This document shows, piece by piece, positions 45,705-55,558 of a stretch of DNA of 64,000 bases. Source of the stretch: Bacteroidaceae bacterium. GTDB taxonomy: Bacteria; Bacteroidota; Bacteroidia; Bacteroidales; Bacteroidaceae. The position numbers and the translations under genes are program-made. The notes beneath the pieces are model-generated. The model had not been told where the DNA came from. It did no database searches and worked only from the letters and a program-made list of their open reading frames with translations. The first letter of the stretch is position 1, and every line of letters starts with the position of its first letter. Location of the stretch: contig JAFQUE010000055.1 in the NCBI GenBank assembly GCA_017408685.1, forward strand, positions 1-64,000, in the 5' to 3' direction.

Positions 45705-46445
45705 TTACTGCAAGCGGAACATTACCGGAAGAGTAAACCAGCAGCGTACTGCCTTACCGGCCTGCATACCCGGAGACCATTTAGGCATCTGACCTACAAC
45801 GCGTTCAGCCTCCTTGTCAAGATACATGTCACCGGAACTCTTGAGAACCTGGATGTTCTGTATTGAACCGTCAGAGTTAACGACAAAGCGGAGGATTGTT
45901 CTACCCTGCGAGTTGTTGTCACGTGAAATACGTGGATACTGGATATTGTCGCTCAACCACTTGTACATAGCCTGCATACCGCCGGGGAACTCTGCAGGTT
46001 GCTCCACAACCTGGAAAATCTGCTCCTCTTCAACAACCTCATCGACAACAACAACAGCATTCTCGTCAACCTCGACTACATCAACGAAGACATCCTCAGA
46101 GTTCATAATCTCAGTCTCCTGTTGGTCAACCTCGTCCTTGATGATTTCAATGACCTCGGTAGGTTTCTGTGCTGCTGGAGGCGGAGGTGTGATGTTCTTC
46201 ACCTGAATCTGGATTTCCTTCAATACCTCAGGTTCCTCAATTGGAGGCGGAGGAGTTGTAGCAACGATTCTCTCTTCCTTGTCCTCAAAAGTTGTCCACT
46301 CGAATGCGACAAACAGAACAGCAAAAACCATTACGAAACCTATCAAGATCCATAAAGACTTATCCTGTTCCAAGTTTACCTTAGCACTCTTCTTTACCTC
46401 GATGTGCTCGCTTCCCTTAAACTGATTAATTTTTTCTGTACTCAT
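45705..46445 (-). CDS. tonB: TonB energy-transducing protein
   Basis: TonB couples inner-membrane proton force to outer-membrane receptors such as SusC. The 246-residue protein has one transmembrane helix (about 31-50), a proline/acidic spacer (TTPPPPIEEP, NITPPPPAAQKP, then Glu/Asp/Val-rich), and the C-terminal TonB domain (SQGRTILRFVVNSDGSIQ, MPKWSPGMQAGKAVRCWFTL and ending in MFRLQ). No exbB/exbD is adjacent. A -7-like TATTTTTG lies at 46483-46476, and a terminator follows. This type is common in Bacteroidetes. Confidence 0.94.
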   Translation of the reverse strand: MSTEKINQFKGSEHIEVKKSAKVNLEQDKSLWILIGFVMVFAVLFVAFEWTTFEDKEERIVATTPPPPIEEPEVLKEIQIQVKNITPPPPAAQKPTEVIEIIKDEVDQQETEIMNSEDVFVDVVEVDENAVVVVDEVVEEEQIFQVVEQPAEFPGGMQAMYKWLSDNIQYPRISRDNNSQGRTILRFVVNSDGSIQNIQVLKSSGDMYLDKEAERVVGQMPKWSPGMQAGKAVRCWFTLPVMFRLQ

Positions 46446-46673
46446 ATGATGATATGTATTTATTTTCTAATGGGCAAAAATAAACAATATTTTTCAATAC
46501 GCACGATTAAAACAATCTTTTTTTTATTTTATAAAGATTTTATTTCCCATTTACCGAATAAATCGCTTTTTTCACCGTTATTTCATTACATAAAACTGCA
46601 GGCGCGATATTATATGAAATAAGAAAAAAAGAATTATCTTCGCACCGCCATCAACAAGAAAAAAACACCGATA

Positions 46674-47648
46674 GTGAAAAACAGAATAATTGCATACATA
46701 CTCTTGCTGCTCCCCATCATTGCTGCTGCACAAGATGGCAAGAACGCATTTACAATACTGCGTATCCCCTACTCTTCGCGCACTGCGGCACTCGGCGGCG
46801 AGAACATAAGCGTGGCTGAGGATGACATCACATTGGCAATACACAACCCAGCATTGCTTGCCAATGTTGCAGACAAGACAATAAACCTTACATTCATGAC
46901 ATACATGAGCGACAGCAAGGTTGCGGGTGCCATGTTCAACAAGACCTTCGGGGCACGCTCTACCGGAGCCGTGGGGGTAAGGTACATCGATTACGGAAAA
47001 TTTGAAGGATACACCGAAGACAACATCTACACAGGGACATTCAGTGCAAAGGACATAGAACTGTCATTGATGTACAGTTACCTGCTTGGAGAAAGATGGA
47101 GCGGTGGCGTTACCGGCAAATTCATCTACTCCAAATACGAAAGCATGAGCGCCATCACATTAGGGGTTGACCTTGGAGTGAACTACTACAACCAGGAAAG
47201 TGACTTCTCCATGTCATTCGCACTGAAGAACCTCGGCGGGCAGGTCATGGCTTTCGAGGAGAAACACGAGACAATGCCTTTTGATATACAGGCCGGCTTT
47301 ACCAAGCGCCTGGCACATGCCCCCATACTCATATCGGCAACACTCACCGACCTGCACCGCTGGAACAAGGAACAGTTCTACAACGCCGACGGCAGCAAAG
47401 ACAATTTCGGGGAACTGCTTCTGAAGCATATAGTCTTTGGAGCAGATTTCCTTATAGGCAAGAGCGTGAACGTATCACTTGGCTACAACTACCGCATAAG
47501 CAAGGAACTCTCAACAGGAGGAAACAGGCTTGACGGAATAACCGCCGGCGCAGGACTGCATATTAATAAGGTAAAATTCGGCGTATCATACAGCGAACTG
47601 CATGTCTCATCATTCTCATTGCTTTTCAATCTCTCTTATTCCTTGTAG
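46674..47648 (+). CDS. porQ: Type IX secretion-associated protein PorQ
   Basis: A 324-residue outer-membrane protein of the PorQ/PorV group. A signal peptide ends near residue 19 (AAAQ), followed by LRIPYSSRTAALGGENISVA at about 28-47, a family hallmark, and barrel strands to the end. PorQ helps anchor sugar-modified cargo in type IX secretion in Porphyromonas. It appears to begin with GTG at 46674, after a -7-like TATCTTCG. The order porQ-cmk-ispH-pfkA seems conserved in Bacteroidales by my recollection. Confidence 0.83.
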   Translation: MKNRIIAYILLLLPIIAAAQDGKNAFTILRIPYSSRTAALGGENISVAEDDITLAIHNPALLANVADKTINLTFMTYMSDSKVAGAMFNKTFGARSTGAVGVRYIDYGKFEGYTEDNIYTGTFSAKDIELSLMYSYLLGERWSGGVTGKFIYSKYESMSAITLGVDLGVNYYNQESDFSMSFALKNLGGQVMAFEEKHETMPFDIQAGFTKRLAHAPILISATLTDLHRWNKEQFYNADGSKDNFGELLLKHIVFGADFLIGKSVNVSLGYNYRISKELSTGGNRLDGITAGAGLHINKVKFGVSYSELHVSSFSLLFNLSYSL

Positions 47649-47651
47649 AGA

Positions 47652-47678
47652 TTAAGAAGTTATTTAAATTTCTAATAA
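47652..47678 (+). repeat. Conserved TTTAAATTT intergenic motif
   Basis: This 27-base stretch after porQ is almost identical to the reverse complement of 55752-55777, and shares its TTTAAATTT core with 55559-55578. It sits 3 bases beyond the stop codon and before the terminator. Confidence 0.45.
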
Positions 47679-47691
47679 TTGATATAAAAAA

Positions 47692-47727
47692 TGGAGGGTC
47701 ACATCAAAATAACTCTCCTTTTTTGTT
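47692..47727 (+). terminator. Possible terminator of porQ
   Basis: GGAGGGT pairs with ACTCTCC (one mismatch) around a 12-base loop, followed by TTTTTTG. The 47649-47786 gap also holds TATCTTTG at 47741-47748, a likely -7 element for cmk. Confidence 0.5.
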
Positions 47728-47740
47728 CCTTCATATGCAA

Positions 47741-47748
47741 TATCTTTG
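47741..47748 (+). promoter_or_regulatory. -7 promoter element of cmk-ispH-pfkA
   Basis: TATCTTTG fits TAnnTTTG exactly, 39 bases before the cmk ATG. The nearest TTTG upstream is 15 bases away, closer than usual and within the terminator T-run. Confidence 0.4.
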
Positions 47749-47786
47749 TAACTTTACAAAGGATTAACATCAAAAGGCAAACTACG

Positions 47787-48479
47787 ATGAAAAAAATAAT
47801 AATAGCCATTGACGGGTTCTCTTCATGCGGAAAAAGCACCATGGCAAAAGCGCTGGCACGCAACATCGGTTACCTCTATTTCGACAGCGGCGCCATGTAC
47901 CGCGCAGTAGCCCTCTACTGCATGCAAAATGGGCTTATTGACGGTGACAGCATTGACACTGACGCCTTGCGCGCACGCTTGAAAGACATCCACATCGCAT
48001 TCAAGGCCGACCCCGAGACAAGGAACTCAATCACATACCTCAACGGCACCAATGTAGAACATGAAATACGTTCGCTTGAGGTTTCAAGATATGTAAGCCC
48101 GGTTGCTGCGCTCGACTTCGTACGCGAAGAAATGGTCGAACAGCAACGGGAACTCGGCAAAGAAAAAGGCATTGTAATGGACGGTCGCGACATAGGCACC
48201 ACAGTATTCCCCGAAGCCGAGATGAAAGTTTTCGTCACCGCCTCGGCCGAAGTGCGTGCACAGCGCCGCTATGATGAACTGACCGCACGTGGAGACGCGC
48301 CCGACTACAAGGAGATACTGGAGAACGTACAGTTGCGCGACCACATTGACCAAACCAGGGAAACCAGCCCCTTAAAGAAGGCCGATGACGCTCTGCTACT
48401 TGACAACAGCAACCTCACACGTGAGCAGCAGATGGATTGGCTCATTGAAACATACAACAAAATTGTTTCGGAATGTTGA
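47787..48479 (+). CDS. cmk: Cytidylate kinase
   Basis: Cmk phosphorylates CMP and dCMP to diphosphates. The 230-residue protein has the P-loop [20 protein letters not shown], the CMP-specific [13 protein letters not shown], and [19 protein letters not shown]. Translation could open at 47691, but the ATG at 47787 fits the family start. Its stop overlaps ispH by 7 bases. Confidence 0.95.
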   Translation: MKKIIIAIDGFSSCGKSTMAKALARNIGYLYFDSGAMYRAVALYCMQNGLIDGDSIDTDALRARLKDIHIAFKADPETRNSITYLNGTNVEHEIRSLEVSRYVSPVAALDFVREEMVEQQRELGKEKGIVMDGRDIGTTVFPEAEMKVFVTASAEVRAQRRYDELTARGDAPDYKEILENVQLRDHIDQTRETSPLKKADDALLLDNSNLTREQQMDWLIETYNKIVSEC

Positions 48480-49357
48480 ATATTGACATCGACGACAATT
48501 CAGGGTTCTGTTTCGGAGTCACCACTGCAATCAGAAAGGCCGAAGAAGAACTGAAGAAGGGCAACAGGTTATATTGCCTCGGGGACATTGTGCACAACAG
48601 CATAGAATGCGAGAGGTTGAAAAGACTGGGGTTGACCACTATCGACCATGCACAATACAGGGAACTGCACAATACGAAAGTACTGCTCAGAGCCCACGGG
48701 GAGCCTCCCACGACTTATGCCATTGCAAAGGAGAACAACCTTGAACTCATTGACGCCACATGTCCGGTGGTGCTGAAACTGCAGCAGAGGATAAAGAAAA
48801 AATGGGAGGAGACCGAAGGGCACAACCGCCAGATAGTCATATACGGGCAGGCCGGACACGCCGAAGTTCTTGGTCTTGTAGGGCAAACTGACGGCGAAGC
48901 CATAGTAATAGAGAGTGTTGAGCAAATTGAGAATATCGACCCGCAGAAGGACACATACATCTATTCGCAGACAACCAAATCAAAGGAGGGATACTCGCAT
49001 GTTGTGGCAGCAATAAAGGAGTATGTCAGCAAGGAGAGAATATGCGAATCATTCAACAGCGTATGCGGCCAGGTAGCGAACAGAATGAACGATATCGGAA
49101 ACTTCGCAAAGGCACACCAACTGGTATTCTTCGTATGCGGCAAAAAAAGTTCAAACGGCAAGATTCTCTACAACGAGTGCCGCAGCAAGAACCCTAACGT
49201 ACACCAGATTGAGAGCCCTGACGAACTTGACTTCTCGCTCACGCAGGGTGTAGAGAGCATTGGCATATGCGGCGCCACATCCACCCCCAAATGGCTCATG
49301 GAAAACTGCAAGGAAGCAATTATAAACAACCATAATAACAAGAAAAATGAAGAATAA
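48473..49357 (+). CDS. ispH: 4-hydroxy-3-methylbut-2-enyl diphosphate reductase
   Basis: IspH makes IPP and DMAPP in the last step of the MEP pathway, using a [4Fe-4S] cluster. The 294-residue protein has the N-terminal GFCFGV cysteine, the loop LGDIVHN, RAHGEPP, DATCPVV with the second cysteine, and a third in SVCGQVA. It overlaps cmk by 7 bases and pfkA by 11. The polyprenyl synthase elsewhere in the window uses its product. Confidence 0.95.
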   Translation: MLNIDIDDNSGFCFGVTTAIRKAEEELKKGNRLYCLGDIVHNSIECERLKRLGLTTIDHAQYRELHNTKVLLRAHGEPPTTYAIAKENNLELIDATCPVVLKLQQRIKKKWEETEGHNRQIVIYGQAGHAEVLGLVGQTDGEAIVIESVEQIENIDPQKDTYIYSQTTKSKEGYSHVVAAIKEYVSKERICESFNSVCGQVANRMNDIGNFAKAHQLVFFVCGKKSSNGKILYNECRSKNPNVHQIESPDELDFSLTQGVESIGICGATSTPKWLMENCKEAIINNHNNKKNEE

Positions 49358-50333
49358 GATTCGTTGCGTGGGCATACTCACATCAGGCGGAGACGCCCCT
49401 GGCATGAATGCAGCCATTCGTGCCGTAACACGTGCCTGTATTTATCACGGTATAACAGTAAAGGCCATTTACCGAGGATTCAAAGGTCTCATAACCGGTG
49501 AGATTGTCGAGTTCAAGACAGAGAACGTGAGCAACATCATCCAGCGAGGCGGCACCATACTCAAGACAAGCCGTTGCGACGAGTTCAAGACCGAAGAAGG
49601 ACGTGCGAAGGCGTATGAGACATTGCAGCAGGAAGGTATCGACGCTCTTGTAGTGATTGGCGGCGATGGTTCCATCACAGGTGCATACAACCTCGCCCGC
49701 GAATATGACATTCCGTGCATTGCCCTTCCCGGAACCATCGACAATGACCTTTATGGAACAGACACCACCATTGGTTATGACACAGCACTAAATACAATAA
49801 TGGAGTGCGTCGACAAAATCAGAGACACCGCTTCGTCCCACGAGCGTCTTTTCATAGTGGAGGTAATGGGTCGCGACGCAGGTTTCCTGGCACTCAACGG
49901 AACCATCGCTACAGGTGCCGAAGCGTGCGTGCTGCCGGAAATCGACCCCGAATTCGAGCGCATTAACCAATTCATTGCCAACGGCCTGCGCCGTACAAAG
50001 AGCAGCAGTATCGTACTGTTTGCCGAAGGTCGCGAAAAGGACTACAACATAATGGAGGTTGCCGAAGGCATGCGCCAGAAGTTCCCGGAACTCGACGTGC
50101 GTGTATCTATCCTCGGATATCTTCAGCGTGGCGGCAGCCCAACGGCCAATGACCGTATTCTGGCAAGCCGCCTTGGTGTAGCAGCCATTGACGCCCTGCT
50201 CGAAGGACAGCGCAACGTGATGATAGGACTTAGGAACAATGAGATTGTCTACATCCCGTTCACAAAGGCAATCAAGGATGACAAGCCCATTGACAAGGAG
50301 ACAGTACGCGCACAGGAGATTCTTGCGTCGTAA
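49347..50333 (+). CDS. pfkA: ATP-dependent 6-phosphofructokinase
   Basis: A 328-residue PfkA phosphorylates fructose 6-phosphate. The N-terminal [19 protein letters not shown] and [15 protein letters not shown] (rather than the GGDDT of PPi-dependent enzymes) point to ATP as donor; [20 protein letters not shown] is the sugar-phosphate region. It overlaps ispH by 11 bases and ends at a perfect palindrome terminator. Confidence 0.95.
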   Translation: MKNKIRCVGILTSGGDAPGMNAAIRAVTRACIYHGITVKAIYRGFKGLITGEIVEFKTENVSNIIQRGGTILKTSRCDEFKTEEGRAKAYETLQQEGIDALVVIGGDGSITGAYNLAREYDIPCIALPGTIDNDLYGTDTTIGYDTALNTIMECVDKIRDTASSHERLFIVEVMGRDAGFLALNGTIATGAEACVLPEIDPEFERINQFIANGLRRTKSSSIVLFAEGREKDYNIMEVAEGMRQKFPELDVRVSILGYLQRGGSPTANDRILASRLGVAAIDALLEGQRNVMIGLRNNEIVYIPFTKAIKDDKPIDKETVRAQEILAS

Positions 50334-50346
50334 GGGCAATCCCATT

Positions 50347-50392
50347 CATATACAAATAGCAGGCGGTAATTACCGCCTGCTATTTGTATATG
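50347..50392. terminator. 46-base perfect palindrome, bidirectional terminator
   Basis: Two 23-base arms (50347-50369 and 50370-50392) are exact reverse complements with no spacer; the arms pair through GCAGGCGGTAA. It lies between convergent pfkA and the formyl-THF cyclo-ligase gene and overlaps the last codons and stop of the latter (50380-50392). The outer part ends in T/A-rich sequence, so it can act on both transcripts. Confidence 0.8.
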
Positions 50393-50916
50393 ACCACATC
50401 CATATTGACATCGTGCGGTTCAACAGGTAACGCTTCAACAATTTGCTCGGCATAACATATACCTATTTTGAGACCTCGGAACCCAGCCTGGGAGAGATAT
50501 CTGTCATAAAACCCTTTCCCGCGCCCCATACGCGTACCTTCTTTCGTGAACACAACACCGGGGACAAGCACGACATCAATCTCATGCGGCATTACCGGCT
50601 CACCATTCGCAGGTTCCAGAACACCCAAAGCACCACGCACCATCACGGTCGGGTCATAGCAATAGAATTCCATTGTATCACCCTGGACTCTCGGCAGCAC
50701 AACAGTCATGAACATCGAAAGTTCCTCGACCAAGGACCATATCTGCGGTTCACTTGCAAGAGGAGCGAAGAGCGCCACCACCCTGGCACCGGAAACCGCC
50801 AGATGATTCTTGACCACAGTTGACATCAAACGGGAACGTGCGACCTTCTCATCCATGCTTAAGGTTGCCAACCTTGAACGCACCTCTTTGCGAAGAGCAG
50901 ATTTACACTCAACCAT
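50380..50916 (-). CDS. fau: 5-formyltetrahydrofolate cyclo-ligase
   Basis: This 178-residue enzyme converts 5-formyl-THF to methenyl-THF with ATP, recovering folate one-carbon units. KEVRSRL near the start, VPGVVFTKEGTRMGRGKGFY and the catalytic-region DRYL fit the family. The stop codon lies inside a 46-base palindrome. It overlaps meaB by 8 bases. Confidence 0.9.
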   Translation of the reverse strand: MVECKSALRKEVRSRLATLSMDEKVARSRLMSTVVKNHLAVSGARVVALFAPLASEPQIWSLVEELSMFMTVVLPRVQGDTMEFYCYDPTVMVRGALGVLEPANGEPVMPHEIDVVLVPGVVFTKEGTRMGRGKGFYDRYLSQAGFRGLKIGICYAEQIVEALPVEPHDVNMDVVIYK

Positions 50917-52018
50917 TCCTCTTTTTTATCTCGTTATAATATTCAAGCAGCTTTGCGGCTGCAGCAAATGAAGTTATCTTGCCCGAGAGCAGCAGTTGTT
51001 CATAATAGGAAAGCATTGCGGCAACACCTTCGGCATTCCTGAAGCCCATTCTCAACTGTTCGTCTATGGTTTCATACATCCAGTAACGAGACTGACCGTG
51101 ACGGCGTTCCTCAAATGCACCATTCTTTTTAACGCAATCGATATAACCGAAAACCATATCCCAAACCTCCTTTATTCCCATATTATAGAAACCGGAATAT
51201 GTAAGGACCTGTGGGCGAATACCGCTTGCAGGCATGGGGAAAAGGTGAAGTGCATTGCGCAGATGTACAGCCATGCGCCTTGCTTCCTCCACGTTGTCGC
51301 CATCGGCCTTGTTTATCACAACGCCGTCGGCCATCTCCATTATGCCACGCTTTATTCCCTGCAATTCGTCACCTGCGCCTGTAATCTGTATAAGCAGGAA
51401 GAAATCGACCATAGAATATACTGCGGTCTCACTCTGCCCCACACCCACTGTCTCCACAAAAACCTTGTCATATCCCGCGGCCTCGCAAAGCACTATGGTT
51501 TCCCTGGTCTTGCGTGCCACACCACCCAACGAACCCGCCGAAGCGCTGGGGCGTATGAATGCATTGGGGTGCAGCGAAAGCCGCTCCATCCTTGTCTTGT
51601 CACCAAGTATACTGCCTTTACTCCTCTCGCTGCTCGGGTCCACGGCAAGCACGGCAAGTTTGCCGCCACAGCGCTCGAGCACATGCATTCCGAAAGCGTC
51701 AATAGATGTACTCTTGCCAGCCCCCGGGACGCCCGTGATACCCACACGGACCGAATTGCCGGAGTGTGGCAGACAACGTTCCACAACCTCCTGCGCTATT
51801 GCCTGATGTTCGGGCAACATACTTTCCACCAGAGTGACAGCACGGCTGAGCACTGTGACATCGCCACGCAATATACCCTCGACATAATCATTTACCGACA
51901 AGAGCGCGGCACGTTTACGCCTCACACCGGAGATATACGGGTTTATTGAGTCCACATGCCCCACACCATCGTTTACTTTGAGTCCTTTATAGAGTTTGTC
52001 ATTTTCAGGATGTTTCAT
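50909..52018 (-). CDS. meaB: MeaB-type GTPase for methylmalonyl-CoA mutase
   Basis: A 369-residue MeaB/ArgK G protein that protects methylmalonyl-CoA mutase and gates cobalamin loading. The Walker A VGITGVPGAGKSTSIDAFG, then VLAVDPSSERSKGSILGDKT and VETVGVGQSE are characteristic. The mutase is not in this window. The cobalamin link may connect to the BtuC/BtuF-like ABC genes, by inference only. Confidence 0.93.
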   Translation of the reverse strand: MKHPENDKLYKGLKVNDGVGHVDSINPYISGVRRKRAALLSVNDYVEGILRGDVTVLSRAVTLVESMLPEHQAIAQEVVERCLPHSGNSVRVGITGVPGAGKSTSIDAFGMHVLERCGGKLAVLAVDPSSERSKGSILGDKTRMERLSLHPNAFIRPSASAGSLGGVARKTRETIVLCEAAGYDKVFVETVGVGQSETAVYSMVDFFLLIQITGAGDELQGIKRGIMEMADGVVINKADGDNVEEARRMAVHLRNALHLFPMPASGIRPQVLTYSGFYNMGIKEVWDMVFGYIDCVKKNGAFEERRHGQSRYWMYETIDEQLRMGFRNAEGVAAMLSYYEQLLLSGKITSFAAAAKLLEYYNEIKKRNG

Positions 52019-52072
52019 AACCGCATGCTATAACCATGCAACGAAAATAATAATTAATACCATCAAAAACAA

Positions 52073-52100
52073 CAGGACCGCCGGTTTTTTGGCGGTCCTG
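52073..52100 (-). terminator. Terminator of the DUF3332 gene
   Basis: CAGGACCGCC (52073-52082) pairs with GGCGGTCCTG (52091-52100), with a T-rich stretch beyond it on the minus strand. It lies 24 bases after the DUF3332 stop. Confidence 0.75.
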
Positions 52101-52123
52101 CAGATATCTGTAAGTTATACTTC

Positions 52124-52660
52124 TTACCTGTTCATTGCAAAACTGTTGTTCAAAAGCATATGGGCCATATTGATTCCCTCTGCGTCAAGATTAACATCAA
52201 CGACATCGTCGCCTACAAATATCTGAGCTGTGTTGTCACCGTTGAGTTTAACGAGTTTAGTAACCTGATTGTTGTATTCGGCACTCCAAATCTTCTGCTC
52301 TGCGTCAAACACAAAATTCATTGCAGTTGTACCGTCTGAAACATTATATCCATCCTCGGTGGTTGTAATCATCACATCCTCACCTGCACCATTCTTTACA
52401 ATTTTTGTTTCGCCGGGTTCTGCAGCAAAATCATCACCCCAAAACTCTATTGTATTGAAAACGATTGCATCAATAAACAATGTAACAGAATATACAAGTA
52501 TTATATTGAACGCGAGGAATACCAATTCATTCACAAATTTGTTGCCAAGATCTTCATTCCAATTTTTCAGTTTGTTTGTAAGTTGGAAAGAACCGATACA
52601 TGAAGAGAAGAGGATTACTGCAGAAAGCAACAACGCCGAAAGTTTAAAATGTTTTTTCAT
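52124..52660 (-). CDS. DUF3332 family lipoprotein
   Basis: A 178-residue protein with a lipobox ending at Cys21 (LFSSC), then IGSFQLTNKLKNWNEDLGNK, a DUF3332 hallmark. A hydrophobic segment at about 45-70 probably spans or enters the membrane, and the C-terminal half is soluble. Function unknown. Its -7-like TAATTTTG is at 52727-52720. Stand-alone gene with a strong terminator. Confidence 0.8.
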   Translation of the reverse strand: MKKHFKLSALLLSAVILFSSCIGSFQLTNKLKNWNEDLGNKFVNELVFLAFNIILVYSVTLFIDAIVFNTIEFWGDDFAAEPGETKIVKNGAGEDVMITTTEDGYNVSDGTTAMNFVFDAEQKIWSAEYNNQVTKLVKLNGDNTAQIFVGDDVVDVNLDAEGINMAHMLLNNSFAMNR

Positions 52661-52823
52661 AATAATTGTTTTTTTGGTTAATGAATACCTACAAGTTCAT
52701 TATACGACTTGTGCAACTGCAAAATTATCATTTTTTTGGAAATGCAACAGGATATATCATTTTATTTTACAAAAAAGATGGAAAATTGCACAAAAAGGAA
52801 GTAAACGGTACTGTTGAGGTTCA

Positions 52824-52860
52824 AAAAGCAAGCAGGTGCCCAGTTTTGTGGACACCTGCT
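52824..52860 (-). terminator. Terminator of pepD
   Basis: AGCAGGTG (52831-52838) pairs with CACCTGCT (52853-52860) around a 14-base loop, followed on the minus strand by a T-run at about 52828-52824. It lies about 55 bases beyond the pepD stop. The rest of 52661-52914 holds only the DUF3332 promoter. Confidence 0.7.
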
Positions 52861-52914
52861 TTTAAGAATAAGAATATAATTCAAGTCTTCTTTTATGGGA
52901 ATGAGTCTCGTCCG

Positions 52915-54372
52915 TTAAAGCACTCCGTTAACAACGAGAGACCTTACCAAAGAATAGAACTTCTCCACTGTCGGAATCTCTACACGCTCGGTCGGTGAAT
53001 GAGGAGACATGAGTGTCGGGCCGAATGAAACCATATCCATACCCGGATAGTTGGTAGAAATTATTCCGCACTCAAGACCTGCATGGATTACGCGCACATC
53101 GGGTTCCTTGCCGAACATCTCATTGTATGCGCTTTTGAGAGCCGCAAGCAGAGGTGAATTCACATTCGGTTGCCAACCGCTGTATCCGCCGCTCAGTTCA
53201 ACCTTCATGCCGGCCATTGCGAAACAGCTTGAAAGTTGCAGGGCCAGAAACTCTTTCATTGTATCGCATGAACTGCGGGCAAGGATATTGATTTCGGCCT
53301 TTCCGTCCTCAATGCGCACAATAGAGAGGTTGCTTGATGTCTCTACTGTATCGGGGATAGTGGGGATAAAACGCAGCACGCCATCGTGGCAAGCAAGAAT
53401 TGCGTCGAGCAGATTATCCTGAATTTCCTCGGGAACAACATTCTCCGGCATGTCGCACTCGGTAACTGTCAGTGTTATACCCTCTTCTATTGTAGCATAT
53501 TCGCTGTTGTAAAGAGCCTCGTACTTTGCCGCAATGGCTTTGAGTTCCTCAACGCCCTCGGCAGGAAGAGTAAGAACAACCTCGCAACTTGCAGGAATGG
53601 CATTGCGCATGTTTCCGCCATTCCAACTTGCAAGCACGACACCGCACTCATCCATGGCCTCGCGCATGAAACGCGCCATAAGTTTATTGGCATTGCCGCG
53701 GCCTGCATTGATTTCAAGACCGGAATGGCCACCGCGGAGACCTTTGAGTTGAACCTTGACGGCAACATCCTCGCAGTCACCCTCCTCCTCCATGAACTCC
53801 ATTGAAGCAGTAATGTCAAGACCACCGGCACAACCGATATACAGAACACCCTCCTCCTCAGAATCGAGGTTAAGCAGAAGCGAGCCTTCCAGTTCGCCGC
53901 CTTTAAGACCGAACGCGCCATACATGCCGGTTTCCTCGTCTGCGGTGATAAGAGCCTCAAGAGGGCCGTGTTGCAGCGAAGCGTCCTCCATGATTGCCAT
54001 GATTGCCGCAACACCCAGACCGTTGTCGGCTCCAAGCGTTGTATTGTCGGCATAAAGCCAATCACCCTTTACTACAGTGGTGATGGGATCATTCACAAAA
54101 TCGTGCTTGCTGTCAGGAGTTTTCTGCGGCACCATATCCATATGAGCCTGCAGAATAATGCCTTTGCGGTTCTCAAGACCCGGAGTGGCCGGTTTGCGCA
54201 TGATGATATTTCCTGCCTCATCCTGCCATGTCTTCACGTTGATACTCTTGCCGAAATCGAGCAGGAACTTCTGTATTTTCTCAAGATGACCCGATGGACG
54301 GGGAACCTGTGTAAGAGCCTCAAAATGCTTCCACACTTCACGAGGCTGCAAATCTTTAATTGTCAATGCCAT
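52915..54372 (-). CDS. pepD: Aminoacyl-histidine dipeptidase (peptidase M20C)
   Basis: A 485-residue zinc dipeptidase of the PepD type. Metal ligands appear in ILQAHMDMVPQK, TTLGADNGLGVAAIMAIMED and ITADEETGMYGAFGL, and AGLECGIIS near the end. It cleaves Xaa-His and other dipeptides. The ATG at 54372 is preferred over a TTG at 54378 that overlaps the upstream gene. It follows the YbhN-type gene by 2 bases. Confidence 0.93.
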   Translation of the reverse strand: MALTIKDLQPREVWKHFEALTQVPRPSGHLEKIQKFLLDFGKSINVKTWQDEAGNIIMRKPATPGLENRKGIILQAHMDMVPQKTPDSKHDFVNDPITTVVKGDWLYADNTTLGADNGLGVAAIMAIMEDASLQHGPLEALITADEETGMYGAFGLKGGELEGSLLLNLDSEEEGVLYIGCAGGLDITASMEFMEEEGDCEDVAVKVQLKGLRGGHSGLEINAGRGNANKLMARFMREAMDECGVVLASWNGGNMRNAIPASCEVVLTLPAEGVEELKAIAAKYEALYNSEYATIEEGITLTVTECDMPENVVPEEIQDNLLDAILACHDGVLRFIPTIPDTVETSSNLSIVRIEDGKAEINILARSSCDTMKEFLALQLSSCFAMAGMKVELSGGYSGWQPNVNSPLLAALKSAYNEMFGKEPDVRVIHAGLECGIISTNYPGMDMVSFGPTLMSPHSPTERVEIPTVEKFYSLVRSLVVNGVL

Positions 54373-54374
54373 AA

Positions 54375-55364
54375 TCAAATTCTTTTTTTAATATATTGTC
54401 TTATCTGTAACATGAACAGAGCATATATGCCCAGCAACGCAACCAGAAGTGTCTGCGTGCAGTGTACTATCAAAGCAAAAACCGAGGCGTCGTTCGTGCT
54501 CACACCATAGAGCATCATAATGCTTATGACAGCAAAATGCCAGGGTCCTGCACCATTCGGCGTGGGAACTACAACCGCAATACTGCCCGCCACAAAAAGC
54601 AGCAGACCGGCAAAGAACGATAGTTGGCTACTGAACGGGAAACAGAAGAAACAAAGATAGAACTGCATGAAATAGCAGAACCATATTCCAACCGTCTCAA
54701 TAACGAACAGCCACCAACGTTTCGTCTTCTTAAGGAACAACAGACCAACCGAGAAGTTTGATATGAAGACCTTTATTTTCTGCCAGAAAGCCATCTTGCG
54801 AATAAGGAAATAGAGCAGCACCAGAACTGCAGCAACAGAGAGCAGCACCACGGCCCAACCGCCTGCCGAAGCAAAGAATGAATTATTTCCGCTGCCAAAC
54901 CCGGCGTCGGTCAGGAAACGGCAGAACACCGGCCATTGCAGACACACTGCTGTAACCGTGAGAAGAACAACCATAAGCGTGTCCAATGCACGCTCGGCAA
55001 CCACTGTTCCCAACGACTGGGCAAAAGGCACCTTCTCGTACTGTTCAAGAACAACACAGCGCGACACCTCACCTACACGCGGAATCACAAGGTTTGCCGC
55101 ATACGCAATGAAAATGGAATAGACACTTACACTTGCCGACGGATTGTAACCGAGCGGTTCAAGGGCAACCCTCCATCGCCACCCTCTTAAAACATGGCTC
55201 ATTATACCGAAGAAGGTAGATAGCGCGAACCAATAGAGATTCATCTCCCGGAGCGGTTTCCACAGTTGTGCGAAATTAAAATCGGAATATATCATATAAA
55301 GTATAAGCGCTCCCAATACCATTGGCAGAACAATCTTTACACTTTTATTCAGAATCTTTTTCAC
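54375..55364 (-). CDS. YbhN/UPF0104-type flippase-like membrane protein
   Basis: A 329-residue inner-membrane protein with about 8 hydrophobic helices. MSHVLRGWRWRVALEPLGY and AYAANLVIPRVGEVSRCVVL, followed by GTVVAERALDTLMV, match the lysylphosphatidylglycerol synthase N-terminal/UPF0104 membrane domain. These are thought to flip or transport lipids, without a soluble synthase part here. It is transcribed with pepD. Confidence 0.85.
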   Translation of the reverse strand: MKKILNKSVKIVLPMVLGALILYMIYSDFNFAQLWKPLREMNLYWFALSTFFGIMSHVLRGWRWRVALEPLGYNPSASVSVYSIFIAYAANLVIPRVGEVSRCVVLEQYEKVPFAQSLGTVVAERALDTLMVVLLTVTAVCLQWPVFCRFLTDAGFGSGNNSFFASAGGWAVVLLSVAAVLVLLYFLIRKMAFWQKIKVFISNFSVGLLFLKKTKRWWLFVIETVGIWFCYFMQFYLCFFCFPFSSQLSFFAGLLLFVAGSIAVVVPTPNGAGPWHFAVISIMMLYGVSTNDASVFALIVHCTQTLLVALLGIYALFMLQIRQYIKKRI

Positions 55365-55558
55365 AACTTACAGAGAGTTTTTAACGACTTTAAGGCGGTT
55401 TTTTAATTGTTTTGGTTACCTTTGCAATGTTACAACGGGAGCAGAATACCTTTTGGCTATTACATAAGTAGCAAAAAGAAACGCACGCAACCTGTGCAAC
55501 TCTTTTTGCAAAGATATAAATATATTGGACATCGGTCCTCATTTTTATGATTATTTAA

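Noticed and set aside
50996..51949. Long plus-strand frame opposite meaB
   Set aside because: meaB has the clear family motifs; this frame is antisense to it.
52661..52914. Possible small gene between DUF3332 and pepD
   Set aside because: Only promoter and terminator signals; no frame with a start and family support.
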